Origin: CALFER01 sp964472395
GTDB lineage: Bacteria > CSSED10-310 > CALFER01
Assembly (NCBI GenBank): GCA_964472395.1
Contig: CAYYMM010000006.1
Span: 15,397-79,396 of the forward strand
Direction: 5' to 3'
Length of the DNA: 64,000 bases
Shown: piece by piece, positions 25,006-33,595 of the stretch
Layout: every line of letters begins with the position of its first letter
Position numbering within the stretch: the first letter of the stretch is position 1
The notes under the pieces: model-generated
Told to the model about the DNA's origin: nothing
Seen by the model: only the letters and a program-made list of their open reading frames with translations
Database searches by the model: none
Program-made: the position numbers and the translations under genes

Positions 25006-25350
25006 ATGAGCGCACATTTTTCGATACCACTCACCATTCTGGTAATACTGACCGCAAGTGTTCTCGCGCTTCATGGAAAAACCCAAAAGGTGGATCTGAA
25101 CACAGCAACCATAGCAGAACTTGAATCGCTTCCGGGAATCGGCCCGTCGACTGCCCTGAGAATAATCAATGCGCGCGAAAAGAGGCAGGGATTCAGATCG
25201 CTCGAAGATTTACTAAAAATTGACGGAATCGGTCGCAAAACAGTGGCTCGATTGCAACCGCTTGTCAGGATCGGGAAGTACCCCATTCCCGGAACCGGCA
25301 TCCGTTCTCAACAAAAACTGAGCCACAAACATCAAGGAGAAAAACAATGA
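25006..25350 (+). CDS. comEA: ComEA-type helix-hairpin-helix DNA-binding protein
   Basis: 114 residues. An N-terminal hydrophobic segment (IPLTILVILTASVLAL) serves as signal or anchor. Residues about 28-90 are the ComEA-type HhH pair: VDLNTATIAELESLPGIGPSTA and FRSLEDLLKIDGIGRKTVARL. A short basic tail follows. In naturally transformable bacteria ComEA binds incoming DNA in the periplasm and ratchets uptake through type IV pilus-associated machinery. The ribosome site AAAGGAGG is strong. It overlaps ssb by ATGA. This is a second HhH protein beside the longer one at 13010. Confidence 0.82.
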   Translation: MSAHFSIPLTILVILTASVLALHGKTQKVDLNTATIAELESLPGIGPSTALRIINAREKRQGFRSLEDLLKIDGIGRKTVARLQPLVRIGKYPIPGTGIRSQQKLSHKHQGEKQ

Positions 25351-25697
25351 TAAACTCGGTAACAATGGTTGGACATGTCGGGAAAGACCCGGAGCTGCAT
25401 ACGTCAGAATCCGGCGTGAGCGTGGTGCGTTTCCCATTCGCCTATCATGAATATCGACAGCAGAATGGAGAACGGCAGAACATCACGCACTGGTTCAACT
25501 GCGTCGCATTCGGGAATCTCGCCAGCATCTGCTCCGAGTTCATGCACAAGGGCGCTCATGTTGCGATCAACGGAAATCTGAAACAGCGGACTTACGAAAC
25601 CAAAGACGGTGAAAAACGCTCTGCGACAGAGATCCATCTCCGGGATGTTGAATTCCTGGGGAGTAAAAACGCGGAAAAAGAGAACCGGGCCGATTAA
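25347..25697 (+). CDS. ssb: Single-stranded DNA-binding protein lacking the acidic C-terminal tip
   Basis: 116 residues. The OB-fold is complete: MINSVTMVGHVGKDPEL, VVRFPFAYHEY, WFNCVAFGNLA, GAHVAINGNLKQRTYET and EIHLRDVEFLG. The protein then ends in KNAEKENRAD. The Gly/Pro-rich linker and acidic DDDIPF-type tip that recruit replication and repair proteins are missing. This recalls competence-type SSBs such as Bacillus SsbB. Coupling to comEA by a 4-bp overlap strengthens the link to DNA uptake. A housekeeping SSB would be expected elsewhere in the genome. Confidence 0.88.
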   Translation: MINSVTMVGHVGKDPELHTSESGVSVVRFPFAYHEYRQQNGERQNITHWFNCVAFGNLASICSEFMHKGAHVAINGNLKQRTYETKDGEKRSATEIHLRDVEFLGSKNAEKENRAD

Positions 25698-25709
25698 TCG
25701 GACTATTCC

Positions 25710-25767
25710 GGAACGCCGTCACGCACTTCGAATCCTCCCATCGAAGCGGTTAGCGCGGCGGCGTTCC
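25710..25767. terminator. Nested inverted repeat between convergent ssb and uvrD, possible bidirectional terminator
   Basis: The outer arms GGAACGCCG (25710-25718) and CGGCGTTCC (25759-25767) are perfect 9-mers. Inside, CTTCGA (25726-25731) and TCGAAG (25741-25746) form a second stem with a 9-nt loop. It occupies most of the 78-bp gap between the two convergent stops. There is no U-run on either strand, so efficient intrinsic termination is uncertain. Confidence 0.45.
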
Positions 25768-25775
25768 ATGTACAT

Positions 25776-27974
25776 TCAATTGAGCCGTATCAATCGAGCG
25801 GGACCTAAAACAAGCTTTTTTATTCCGACTCGGTCAAAACTGATGGTAATTTTCGCGTTGATTCCAGTTCCCTTGAAGTCCAACACCAATCCGTTCCCAT
25901 ACAGTGAATGTCTGACACGATCTCCTTTCCTGAATTCCGCCTCAGAGGTTGGATGCGTCACGATCGGTTTGGTTTCCGCAGAGATTCTGTTCGCATGAGG
26001 AGCCGGTATCCGTACCGAGTCACCACGATGGACCTCACCAGCCTGGTAATTGATATGCTCGGCGGGAATTTCACGAATGAAAGAGGAAACTTCCGACTCC
26101 CTAATGTTCCCGTACATACGCCGTTGCCGTGTGATTGAAAGGAACAGACGCTCACGGGCACGAGTAAGCCCCACATACAGCAATCGACGTTCCTCTTCCA
26201 TCTCCTTGGGACCAAGTAGATCCCCGGAACGGATCAACGGAATCAGCCCATTTTCGACTCCACAGATAAACACAAAGGGAAACTCAAGTCCCTTTGAGTT
26301 ATGGAGCGTCATCAGTGAAATGGTGTCGAGCGAAGTGCTGTCTTTCGTCGATCGGTCTGCATTTTCGTCATACAGGGAGAGGTAATCAGCAAAATCGTTG
26401 AGATTTCCATGAGTTCGTTCGGAATAATCGTAACAAAGTTGAAGGAACTCATCGATGATTTCAATCGAAGCGGTCGCCTCGTCTGTATTGACATTATCGA
26501 ATTGCGCCCGGTACCCACTTCTTTCGATCAGAAAGTCCATGAATTCAGCAACCGACGTTTCCCTCGATTTTCGTATCAAATCGTGGATCATTTGCATGAA
26601 TCTATTTACTTTTTCGAGTTTATGATCTTTTAGAATCTGTTCATCGATCATTTGTTCAATCGCGCTGAACAGATCGATGTTGTGCTCATCCTTGAATCTG
26701 GAGATCTGACTCTGTGTATTATCTCCGATCCCGCGACGGGGATTGTTAATCACACGAAGGCATGCACTGGAATCCTTGGGATTCAAGATCAGACGAATGT
26801 AGGATAACAGATCCTTGATCTCCTTGCGCTTGAAGAACCCGATGTTACCAACGATCCGGTATGGAACTCTAGCCTCCATGAAGACTTCCTCGAAAACTCG
26901 TGACTGCGAATTGATTCGGTAGAATATCGCGAAATCGGCGAGTTTCCGATTCGATTTCCTAATAATGCTTTGAATGGAATCGAGAATGACTCGAGCTTCC
27001 GCACGTTCATTCTCGACAAGATTCACATGAATCTTCTCTCCTGGCGGATTGGTCGTCCACAGGGTTTTCGGAGTCCGGTTTGCATTATGGGTCATTAGAG
27101 CGGAGGCTGCGGCAAGGATGGTCTGCGTGGATCGATAGTTCTGCTCGAGTTTGATAGTTTTCACACCGGAAAAATCCGACGAAAAACTCAGTATATTCGA
27201 CACCTCGGCGCCCCTCCAGCCATAGATCGATTGATCATCATCCCCGACGGCCATGATATTTCTGTAGCGGGAAGCAAGCAGTTTGACAAGACGATATTGG
27301 GCATGGTTGGTGTCCTGATATTCATCGATCATGATGTATCGAAACCGATCTTGGAGTTTATCGCGTACAGACAGATTTTCCTCAAGCAGTTGGACCACTT
27401 TTATGATCAGATCATCAAAATCAACTGCATGATCATTTTTCAACTGCCTTTCGTATTCAATGAATACCTCAGCCATCCATTTCTGATGGATGTTGAATCC
27501 TGCTGACTCGATCAGATTCTCAGGCGGGATGAATCTATTCTTCATTCGACTGATCCATTCACATGTCGATTTTGGGTCAACCCTGTCGGTTGAGATATTG
27601 AGAGCTTCGATGGCTCGTTTCACCCGCGCCAATTGCTCGGATTCATCTGATATTGTGAATGTCGAACTCAACCCGAAATGATCATGTTCCATCCGAAGAA
27701 TTCGGGCGCATATGGCATGGAATGTGCCGATGGATACCTGCCTGGCAACGTCTGGATCCAGGATTTGACCGATCCGCTCTTTCATCTCAGAAGCCGCCTT
27801 ATTGGTGAAGGTGACCGCGAGGATATTATAGGCGGGGATAGCGTGATTCTTGATGAGATATGCGATCCGAGCAACGATCACACGGGTTTTTCCGCTTCCC
27901 GCACCTGCGAACACGAGTAATGGACCGTTTTTATGTTGCACAGCATCCAATTGTTGGGGATTAAGATCAATCAA
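25776..27974 (-). CDS. UvrD/PcrA-family DNA helicase
   Basis: 732 residues. SF1A motifs in order: Q motif NPQQLDAV, Walker A AGAGSGKT (23-30), Walker B DEYQDTN, VGDDDQSIYGWRGAEV, QNYRST, MTLHNSKGLEFPFVFICG and LLYVGLTRARERL. The C-terminal Tudor-like segment RVRHSLYGNGLVL is typical of PcrA/UvrD. It unwinds DNA 3' to 5' in nucleotide-excision and mismatch repair and in clearing of recombinase or polymerase. The start is TTG 27974 behind CGGAGG; the frame stays open to TTG 28013, which lacks a ribosome site. PcrA and UvrD cannot be told apart here. Confidence 0.93.
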   Translation of the reverse strand: MIDLNPQQLDAVQHKNGPLLVFAGAGSGKTRVIVARIAYLIKNHAIPAYNILAVTFTNKAASEMKERIGQILDPDVARQVSIGTFHAICARILRMEHDHFGLSSTFTISDESEQLARVKRAIEALNISTDRVDPKSTCEWISRMKNRFIPPENLIESAGFNIHQKWMAEVFIEYERQLKNDHAVDFDDLIIKVVQLLEENLSVRDKLQDRFRYIMIDEYQDTNHAQYRLVKLLASRYRNIMAVGDDDQSIYGWRGAEVSNILSFSSDFSGVKTIKLEQNYRSTQTILAAASALMTHNANRTPKTLWTTNPPGEKIHVNLVENERAEARVILDSIQSIIRKSNRKLADFAIFYRINSQSRVFEEVFMEARVPYRIVGNIGFFKRKEIKDLLSYIRLILNPKDSSACLRVINNPRRGIGDNTQSQISRFKDEHNIDLFSAIEQMIDEQILKDHKLEKVNRFMQMIHDLIRKSRETSVAEFMDFLIERSGYRAQFDNVNTDEATASIEIIDEFLQLCYDYSERTHGNLNDFADYLSLYDENADRSTKDSTSLDTISLMTLHNSKGLEFPFVFICGVENGLIPLIRSGDLLGPKEMEEERRLLYVGLTRARERLFLSITRQRRMYGNIRESEVSSFIREIPAEHINYQAGEVHRGDSVRIPAPHANRISAETKPIVTHPTSEAEFRKGDRVRHSLYGNGLVLDFKGTGINAKITISFDRVGIKKLVLGPARLIRLN

Positions 27975-28062
27975 AGGATACCTCCGGAAGATGCGATCAT
28001 ACGATCGTTCCAAGGGGAAGACAGAGACAAATCGGTTTCACATGGTGATTCAGAAGGGACGA

Positions 28063-28920
28063 TTAGACTCCATTGAACCATCGGTCGATGAAACGGCGGA
28101 AAGCACCCTTATCATCGTTGATGCCGGGGGTTTCACCGATCGGCTGATTCTGGGGTTCTCCGCCACAATATGCACGAGTGTCCGTGATGATGACGGTCAC
28201 ATTGTCCGGCGCGCCTCGATCCAGTGTGCATTGAATCAGTCGACGACAACTTTCTTCAGGATCACCCGGGTTGGAACTGATTAGCTCAAGAATTTCATCA
28301 TCATCGAGTACACCGCTAAGTCCATCGGTACACAGCACATACACATCGCTTCGCTGTAGGGGAACGATTTTGGTGTCAACTCTGACTTCTGGTGCCCCTC
28401 CGAGTGCTCGGGTGATGACGTTTTTCAAGGGGTACTTCTGGGCTTCCTCTTTAGTGATCTGCTCTTGGTCGATCAATTCCTGAATTCTGGAGTGATCTTT
28501 TGTCAACTGCATGATCTCTTCATCCTGGATCCGGTAGATCCTGGAATCGCCGACATGAGCAAGGATCGCGTGACCGTTCACGATTTTTAAAAGCACCAGA
28601 GTAGTGCCCATTCCATGAAACTCAGGAGATTCGCTCGCCTTCTCGTAAACAACCTCGTTGGCATACTCGATCGATTTCATGCACAGCTCACATTCAGCTT
28701 GAATGTATGATTCCTCATCATCAAACTCAATTGGATCGCGATGTCCACTTTCGAGATACTCTAGGATTGAATCAAGAGCCAGGTGACTGGCGAGATCTCC
28801 AGCTTTGTGCCCTCCCATTCCATCCGCAACAATACAAAGTGCGGCTTCCTGATTGAGGTAGAAGGCATCCTGGTTTACGTTACGTTTCAGACCTACGTTT
28901 GTTAAGCCATAAGCCCTCAT
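28063..28920 (-). CDS. PP2C-type Ser/Thr protein phosphatase
   Basis: 285 residues; a complete bacterial PPM/Stp-type domain: NVNQDAF (16-18), the metal-binding VADGMGGHKAG (D33), ILAHVGDSRIYR, LTKDHS, VLCTDGLSGVLDDDEI and DNVTVIIT. It removes phosphate from Ser/Thr residues in the cytoplasm. The C-terminal 45 residues are a short polar tail ending in RFIDRWFNG. It is 13 bp downstream of the sigma-54 activator gene, so the two may form a signalling pair. A pseudokinase gene lies at the end of the window; no active kinase is visible. Confidence 0.93.
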   Translation of the reverse strand: MRAYGLTNVGLKRNVNQDAFYLNQEAALCIVADGMGGHKAGDLASHLALDSILEYLESGHRDPIEFDDEESYIQAECELCMKSIEYANEVVYEKASESPEFHGMGTTLVLLKIVNGHAILAHVGDSRIYRIQDEEIMQLTKDHSRIQELIDQEQITKEEAQKYPLKNVITRALGGAPEVRVDTKIVPLQRSDVYVLCTDGLSGVLDDDEILELISSNPGDPEESCRRLIQCTLDRGAPDNVTVIITDTRAYCGGEPQNQPIGETPGINDDKGAFRRFIDRWFNGV

Positions 28921-28933
28921 GGCAACTCTCCAG

Positions 28934-31900
28934 CTAGACAGACCCGTGAATGTTTTTCCGGCGACCAGTGTTGATTATATCGTATCGCTTCATTTTTTGA
29001 AACAATCCCTGACGGGATATTCCGAGGCGTTGCGCGGTCTTGGAAACATTGCCGAGTTCTACAGTCAATGCATCCAAAATAATCTGTCTTTCAACTTCGG
29101 CAAGCCTCTCGCCAAGATTTCTGACACGGACATCGGAATCATGTTTAAGAACCTCCTCGATTGTTGCCCGCTGAATCGGCTTGCCGATGGTTGCGTATTG
29201 GATCGATGCTTCAATAGTATTTTCAAGCTCGCGGACATTTCCGGGCCAGCGATGCGCACACAGCAAATCCATAGCACCTCTCGAAAACCCACGAATCGAA
29301 ACACCGAGTCGATTCGAGAACCGATCCAAGAAGTATGAAGCCAGCAAAGGGATGTCTCCAGTGCGACACCGGAGCGGTGGAACCGTCAGTTCCAGGACTA
29401 CGAGGCGATAGAAAAGGTCCGAACGAAAACGACCAGACCTTACGTCCTCCCATAAAGGTCTATTTGCCGCAGAAATGATCCGAACATTCACCGGCCTATC
29501 CTTGTCTGATCCAAGCGGTCGGATCACTCTCTCCTGCAACACTCTTAAAAGTTTTGCTTGTGTGACAGGTGACAGGTCCGCTACCTCATCCAAGAAAATC
29601 GTGCCACCCTCCGCAGAAGCAAACAATCCTTGCCGAATCGAATCTGCACCAGTAAATGCGCCTCGAACATGACCAAACAATTCGCTTTCAACCAAGTTCT
29701 CGGGCATCGCACCACAATTGAATGCTATGAATGGCTTGTTTTTCCGTGGGCTCATCGCATGAAGGAGTTTGGCAACCATTTCTTTCCCTGTTCCGGTCTC
29801 CCCATGCAGATGAACTGTAGAATCTGACCTGACAATTCGATCCATTCTTCGTTTCAGTTTCATTATTTCGGAACTGTGGCCGATCAATTGATCCATTGGT
29901 GATGTCAGAGGCCCGGTTGTCGCGTATCGGATCGGTTCGTTCTGTTGCGTTTCCCATCTCAAGCGAATGACAGCCAACAATCGTCGAATTCGATTCAACA
30001 TCGGAGCCATGAGACGATCACGATCACATTCCAAAAACACCGCGACAGAGGGTTGTCGGTTGACCAAATGCAGTGTCAAGGCGATGGCACCCGCGGAAAT
30101 GACCGACCATTCTTCAGCTTTGCGATACATGCTGAATATTCGTTTCACGAGCAGTCTGAATTCTGGCACAGTCGGTTGGTTTCCCCATTGAAAGAGCACT
30201 GATGTTTTTTCGGAATCCAGTTCAACAAGCAGTCCCCGTTTGCTTCCGACGATTGCGCCACCTACGCATTCCAACATCTTGAGCAGTTCGTCCTCGGTAT
30301 TGCATCGTAAGATGGAATCCAGCAACTCGCTCTCCGATGCTCCATTCTGTGAAGATTGCTGATTCAGCATTTGAGCCATAAGGATCCCGGTTACACGTTC
30401 CGCTCTGTGGATTCGCTCCCTGTCGTGCAATTGACGAGCAATCGTGAGCGCCCGCATAAGGATCATTTCATGAATGATTCCTCCCTCATGTTCCGCAAGG
30501 TCGCGCTGGCGCAGAATCCATTCAAGCCCACAGTCGACAGTCAGATGTCTGACATCTGGATGACTCAGGGATCGAGTCGATGCGATCAGTTCGCCGGCTG
30601 AGATCTCTGTTGCGGCATCACTGGTCGGCACTTGGAATGCTCGTATCAACTGGGCTGCGGCATCATCGCTGTCCTGAGCCATCTTTTCAGAATTCACAGA
30701 GCCAATAAGCTTGGCTATAGCCGATCGTGCATCCGCATTTTCCTGTCTCTCAATGACCTCAGGCACAACAGTACTCACACGAACGGCAAACTCACGGAAC
30801 AAGTCGAGATAGACAGGCCAAGCGTGTCGTGTGATCCTTTCAATCAAAGCCCATTGTCTGGACTGATGTTCCGGCCTCCCGTTCTTTCTGGTATGAAGAA
30901 TAAAACGAGCCACCATAGTTGCGGCACGGGGAATAAATGGAAGGGTATCAAAGCTCTTTTCAATCCAGGACAACTCTCGTTCCGCGTCAGAAAACGCGCC
31001 CTGGTCGCGCATCATCTTCATGCGAGACATTCGAATCGAATAGTGTGTTATGGGTCTACGGCAACCTTCGATCATTCGCAGAGCATACAATGTCGTACGT
31101 AGCCCTCTGCCGGGTGATGACTCCAGATAGTGCAGCATACCAAGTAATTCGAACAAGCGGGCAATTACAACGCGACGCCATCCTGAACGTTCCTGATTCA
31201 AAGCGGTTTTTAACAACTTGGAGGCGGTTTCGAGATCATTTGTCAGGATTTTGAATCGAATGCTTTCAAAAAGCAGATGGGACCTGAATTCCGGCCAGTC
31301 GATCCGAGCCGCTTTATTATCCAGATCAAGGATCAATCTCCGAGAAATGCTGAAATGACGTGCATCAAGATAGAACGATAGCAAGTGAAGTTCAGCTGCT
31401 ATTCGTATTGGTGAATCGCCGGGGTATGATAACCATCTGACCAACCGATCCGGAAGTTGTTCTGAACTATGATTCAACCGAAGCATGCCGAGTCGGAAAA
31501 ATGTGAGTCGGAACTGCTGCTCGGCACAAAAATTGCCGTATCGTTTTACCTTACAGATGAGTTTTCGGGCTTGTCGTTCATCACCATGCTCGCATGCAAG
31601 TTCAATTCTGCAAAGGAGTGATTCCAGCGCTACCATCTGGGAATGCGCGGCCAAATCACAGAGTTTTTCAGCAATTTCATCATCGGCCATCTCGATTGAT
31701 GTGCGAATCGCATGGATCAAGATTCGTGACTCGATCGTTTCCTCTGATTCTGCAAGATGAAAAACCATGATCGGTTGCGGCAATCGGGATGGATTGTCCT
31801 GCTTTCGCAGAACAAGAGCAGCGCGGTGATGCAGTTCCCTTCGATGTTCGATCGGAATCCCCTGATAGATCCCGGACTTTCTGGAACTCTCCGAAAACTC

Positions 31901-32158
31901 ATACTCTCCCTCACCACGAACCAACTGGAACACGCCCCTGTCAATCAATTTTCGGATCTGAATTCGCGCGCCCCTTACAGGGATGCGGAGCAGAGAGGCG
32001 ATTGTATGATCGGTGAAGGGGTGATGCCATACGGCTGCTGCTTCAATCACGCGATCGAGTGCGTATTGAGATGCAGTGGGGCGAACGGACCTTGCTGAAT
32101 CCGCAGTTTTTGACGAGGAGAACTTCGTGTGTATTAAAGGCGGATCCACAGCCGACAT
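28934..32158 (-). CDS. Sigma-54-dependent activator with TPR-type sensor region, lacking kinase/STAND module
   Basis: 1074 residues. The N-terminal winged-helix-like part (HTIASLLRIPVRGARIQIRKLIDRGVF) and a long helical repeat region to about 600 resemble the C-terminal half of STAND/TPR regulators. A GAF-like stretch follows. The sigma-54 AAA+ domain (about 755-990) has Walker A GETGTGKE, the sigma-contact loop GAFTGA, Walker B GTIFLDEVADLS and RWPGNVRELEN. A Fis-type HTH (VSKTAQRLGISRQGLFQKM) ends it. It should activate -24/-12 promoters. In related long proteins a kinase and an ATPase precede this layout; here they are absent. It lies 7 bp after nrdR and 13 bp before the PP2C gene. Confidence 0.85.
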   Translation of the reverse strand: MSAVDPPLIHTKFSSSKTADSARSVRPTASQYALDRVIEAAAVWHHPFTDHTIASLLRIPVRGARIQIRKLIDRGVFQLVRGEGEYEFSESSRKSGIYQGIPIEHRRELHHRAALVLRKQDNPSRLPQPIMVFHLAESEETIESRILIHAIRTSIEMADDEIAEKLCDLAAHSQMVALESLLCRIELACEHGDERQARKLICKVKRYGNFCAEQQFRLTFFRLGMLRLNHSSEQLPDRLVRWLSYPGDSPIRIAAELHLLSFYLDARHFSISRRLILDLDNKAARIDWPEFRSHLLFESIRFKILTNDLETASKLLKTALNQERSGWRRVVIARLFELLGMLHYLESSPGRGLRTTLYALRMIEGCRRPITHYSIRMSRMKMMRDQGAFSDAERELSWIEKSFDTLPFIPRAATMVARFILHTRKNGRPEHQSRQWALIERITRHAWPVYLDLFREFAVRVSTVVPEVIERQENADARSAIAKLIGSVNSEKMAQDSDDAAAQLIRAFQVPTSDAATEISAGELIASTRSLSHPDVRHLTVDCGLEWILRQRDLAEHEGGIIHEMILMRALTIARQLHDRERIHRAERVTGILMAQMLNQQSSQNGASESELLDSILRCNTEDELLKMLECVGGAIVGSKRGLLVELDSEKTSVLFQWGNQPTVPEFRLLVKRIFSMYRKAEEWSVISAGAIALTLHLVNRQPSVAVFLECDRDRLMAPMLNRIRRLLAVIRLRWETQQNEPIRYATTGPLTSPMDQLIGHSSEIMKLKRRMDRIVRSDSTVHLHGETGTGKEMVAKLLHAMSPRKNKPFIAFNCGAMPENLVESELFGHVRGAFTGADSIRQGLFASAEGGTIFLDEVADLSPVTQAKLLRVLQERVIRPLGSDKDRPVNVRIISAANRPLWEDVRSGRFRSDLFYRLVVLELTVPPLRCRTGDIPLLASYFLDRFSNRLGVSIRGFSRGAMDLLCAHRWPGNVRELENTIEASIQYATIGKPIQRATIEEVLKHDSDVRVRNLGERLAEVERQIILDALTVELGNVSKTAQRLGISRQGLFQKMKRYDIINTGRRKNIHGSV

Positions 32159-32165
32159 TGAATCA

Positions 32166-32621
32166 CTAATCCTTGATCAGGATCTTTCGCAATTCAGCGT
32201 AAAACTGGTCGACATCCTTAAACTGTCTGTAAACGGAGGCAAATCGAACATAGGCGATTTCATCGAGTTCCGCGAGACGTTTCATAATGAATTCTCCGAT
32301 TTCCTGCGTTGAGATTTCACGGTCTGCTTTCGTATGGAGAATCCGTTCGATTTCATCCACGATTTCGGTTACCCGTGTGGAGCTGATCGGCCGTTTTTCT
32401 GTGGCTTTGATCAGCCCACGCTGGATCTTTTTTCGATCGAACATTTCTCGGCGGCCATCCTTCTTTACAACCATGTATTGAACGTCTTCAATCTGTTCGT
32501 AGGTTGTAAAGCGTCGAGCGCAAGAGAGACATTCACGACGTCGCCTGATACTTTCGTTATCTTTGGACGGGCGTGAATCAACGACTTTGTCATCCGGGAA
32601 ACCACAGAATGGACACTTCAT
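32166..32621 (-). CDS. nrdR: Transcriptional repressor NrdR
   Basis: 151 residues. The zinc ribbon has CPFC (3-6) and CLSC (31-34), followed by RRFTTYEQIE, then the ATP-cone with VVKKDGRREMFDRKKIQRGLIKA. NrdR senses ATP/dATP and represses ribonucleotide reductase genes by binding NrdR boxes. It overlaps the dCMP deaminase gene by ATGA, a sensible pairing of two deoxynucleotide-pool genes. Confidence 0.97.
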   Translation of the reverse strand: MKCPFCGFPDDKVVDSRPSKDNESIRRRRECLSCARRFTTYEQIEDVQYMVVKKDGRREMFDRKKIQRGLIKATEKRPISSTRVTEIVDEIERILHTKADREISTQEIGEFIMKRLAELDEIAYVRFASVYRQFKDVDQFYAELRKILIKD

Positions 32622-33103
32622 GATTCTAATCTCTTTTCTGCAGGTAATCGGAGAAACTCGTATCGGATCACCTCGATTCCGGATTCTGCGAGCATTTCAA
32701 CCGACAGCTCGTCTGAATATCCCTCCGAATAGATGATCCGTTTTACTCCGGAATTGATGAGCATTTTTGTGCAGACGACACAGGGATGTGTCGTGCAGTA
32801 AAGGACTCCGCCGGTGATGCTGGAGCCATGAAAGGCAGCCTGAATGATGGCATTCTGTTCGGCATGGAGTCCCCGACATAACTCATGCCGCTCACCGGAA
32901 GGCACCCCCAATCTTTCTCGAAGACAACCTCCGACATCCGCGCAATGCCGGATACCGGATGGTACTCCATTGTATCCGGTAGCGAGGATGCGATTATCTC
33001 GAACAATAACCGCACCCACTTTCCGACGAAGGCATGTGGATCGCCTGGAAATCAGATACACGATTTCCATGAAATACTCATTCCAACTAGGTCTGCTGTT
33101 CAT
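32618..33103 (-). CDS. dCMP/deoxycytidylate deaminase family protein
   Basis: 161 residues. The zinc-binding deaminase motif is intact: H80-A-E82 with catalytic Glu, and PCVVC with C108 and C111. Upstream GAVIVRDNRILATGYNG and the second metal-type Cys/His cluster (RHCADVGGC, HELCRGLH) are typical of ComEB-like dCMP deaminases, which make dUMP for thymidylate synthesis. It overlaps both rpiB and nrdR by 4 bp. The ComEB name elsewhere reflects operon position rather than a DNA-uptake role. Confidence 0.93.
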   Translation of the reverse strand: MNSRPSWNEYFMEIVYLISRRSTCLRRKVGAVIVRDNRILATGYNGVPSGIRHCADVGGCLRERLGVPSGERHELCRGLHAEQNAIIQAAFHGSSITGGVLYCTTHPCVVCTKMLINSGVKRIIYSEGYSDELSVEMLAESGIEVIRYEFLRLPAEKRLES

Positions 33104-33561
33104 ACCGGATCCGCTGCTCGATTCGAATTCTCGATACCGTTGATCTTGTCCAGACGATCCTGGTGCCGGCCGCCTTCAAATGACGAATCGAGAAACGCAT
33201 TTACAAGCTCCAGTGCCGCACCCGGACCCACAACTCTCGAACCAAACGTGAGGATGTTGGCATTATTATGAGCACGCGCCATTCTGGCACTGAACGTGTC
33301 CGAAACTGTCACGGCACGGATTCCCGTCATTTTATTCGCAGCAATGGCCATCCCAAGACCCGTTCCGCAGATGAGTATTCCGAGTGTTGCCTGCCCATTC
33401 AGTACCGATCTGCAAACCTTGACGGCAAAATCAGGATAATCGACGGATTGTGTCGAACTTGTGCCCAGATCGATCACCTCAACCTGCCGTTTTTCAAGAT
33501 GTTTCAAGACTGATTCCTTCAGCGTAATGCCTGCATGATCACATCCGAATGCTATTTTCAT
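33100..33561 (-). CDS. rpiB: Ribose-5-phosphate isomerase B
   Basis: 153 residues from ATG 33561 behind GGAGACG. The frame runs open another 48 codons upstream, but the family starts with MKIAFGCDHAG. Asp8-His9, the catalytic Cys65 in ICGTGLGMAIAANK, and the RAHNNANILTFGSRVVG block are present. It interconverts ribose 5-phosphate and ribulose 5-phosphate. A RpiB-dCMP deaminase-NrdR order occurs in many bacteria. Confidence 0.95.
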   Translation of the reverse strand: MKIAFGCDHAGITLKESVLKHLEKRQVEVIDLGTSSTQSVDYPDFAVKVCRSVLNGQATLGILICGTGLGMAIAANKMTGIRAVTVSDTFSARMARAHNNANILTFGSRVVGPGAALELVNAFLDSSFEGGRHQDRLDKINGIENSNRAADPV

Positions 33562-33595
33562 GTTCGTCTCCAACTGGTAAAAACCAAAGATCTTT

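Noticed and set aside
30632..31102. Plus-strand frame of 156 codons
   Set aside because: It lies opposite the sigma-54 activator gene, has no domain and no ribosome site.
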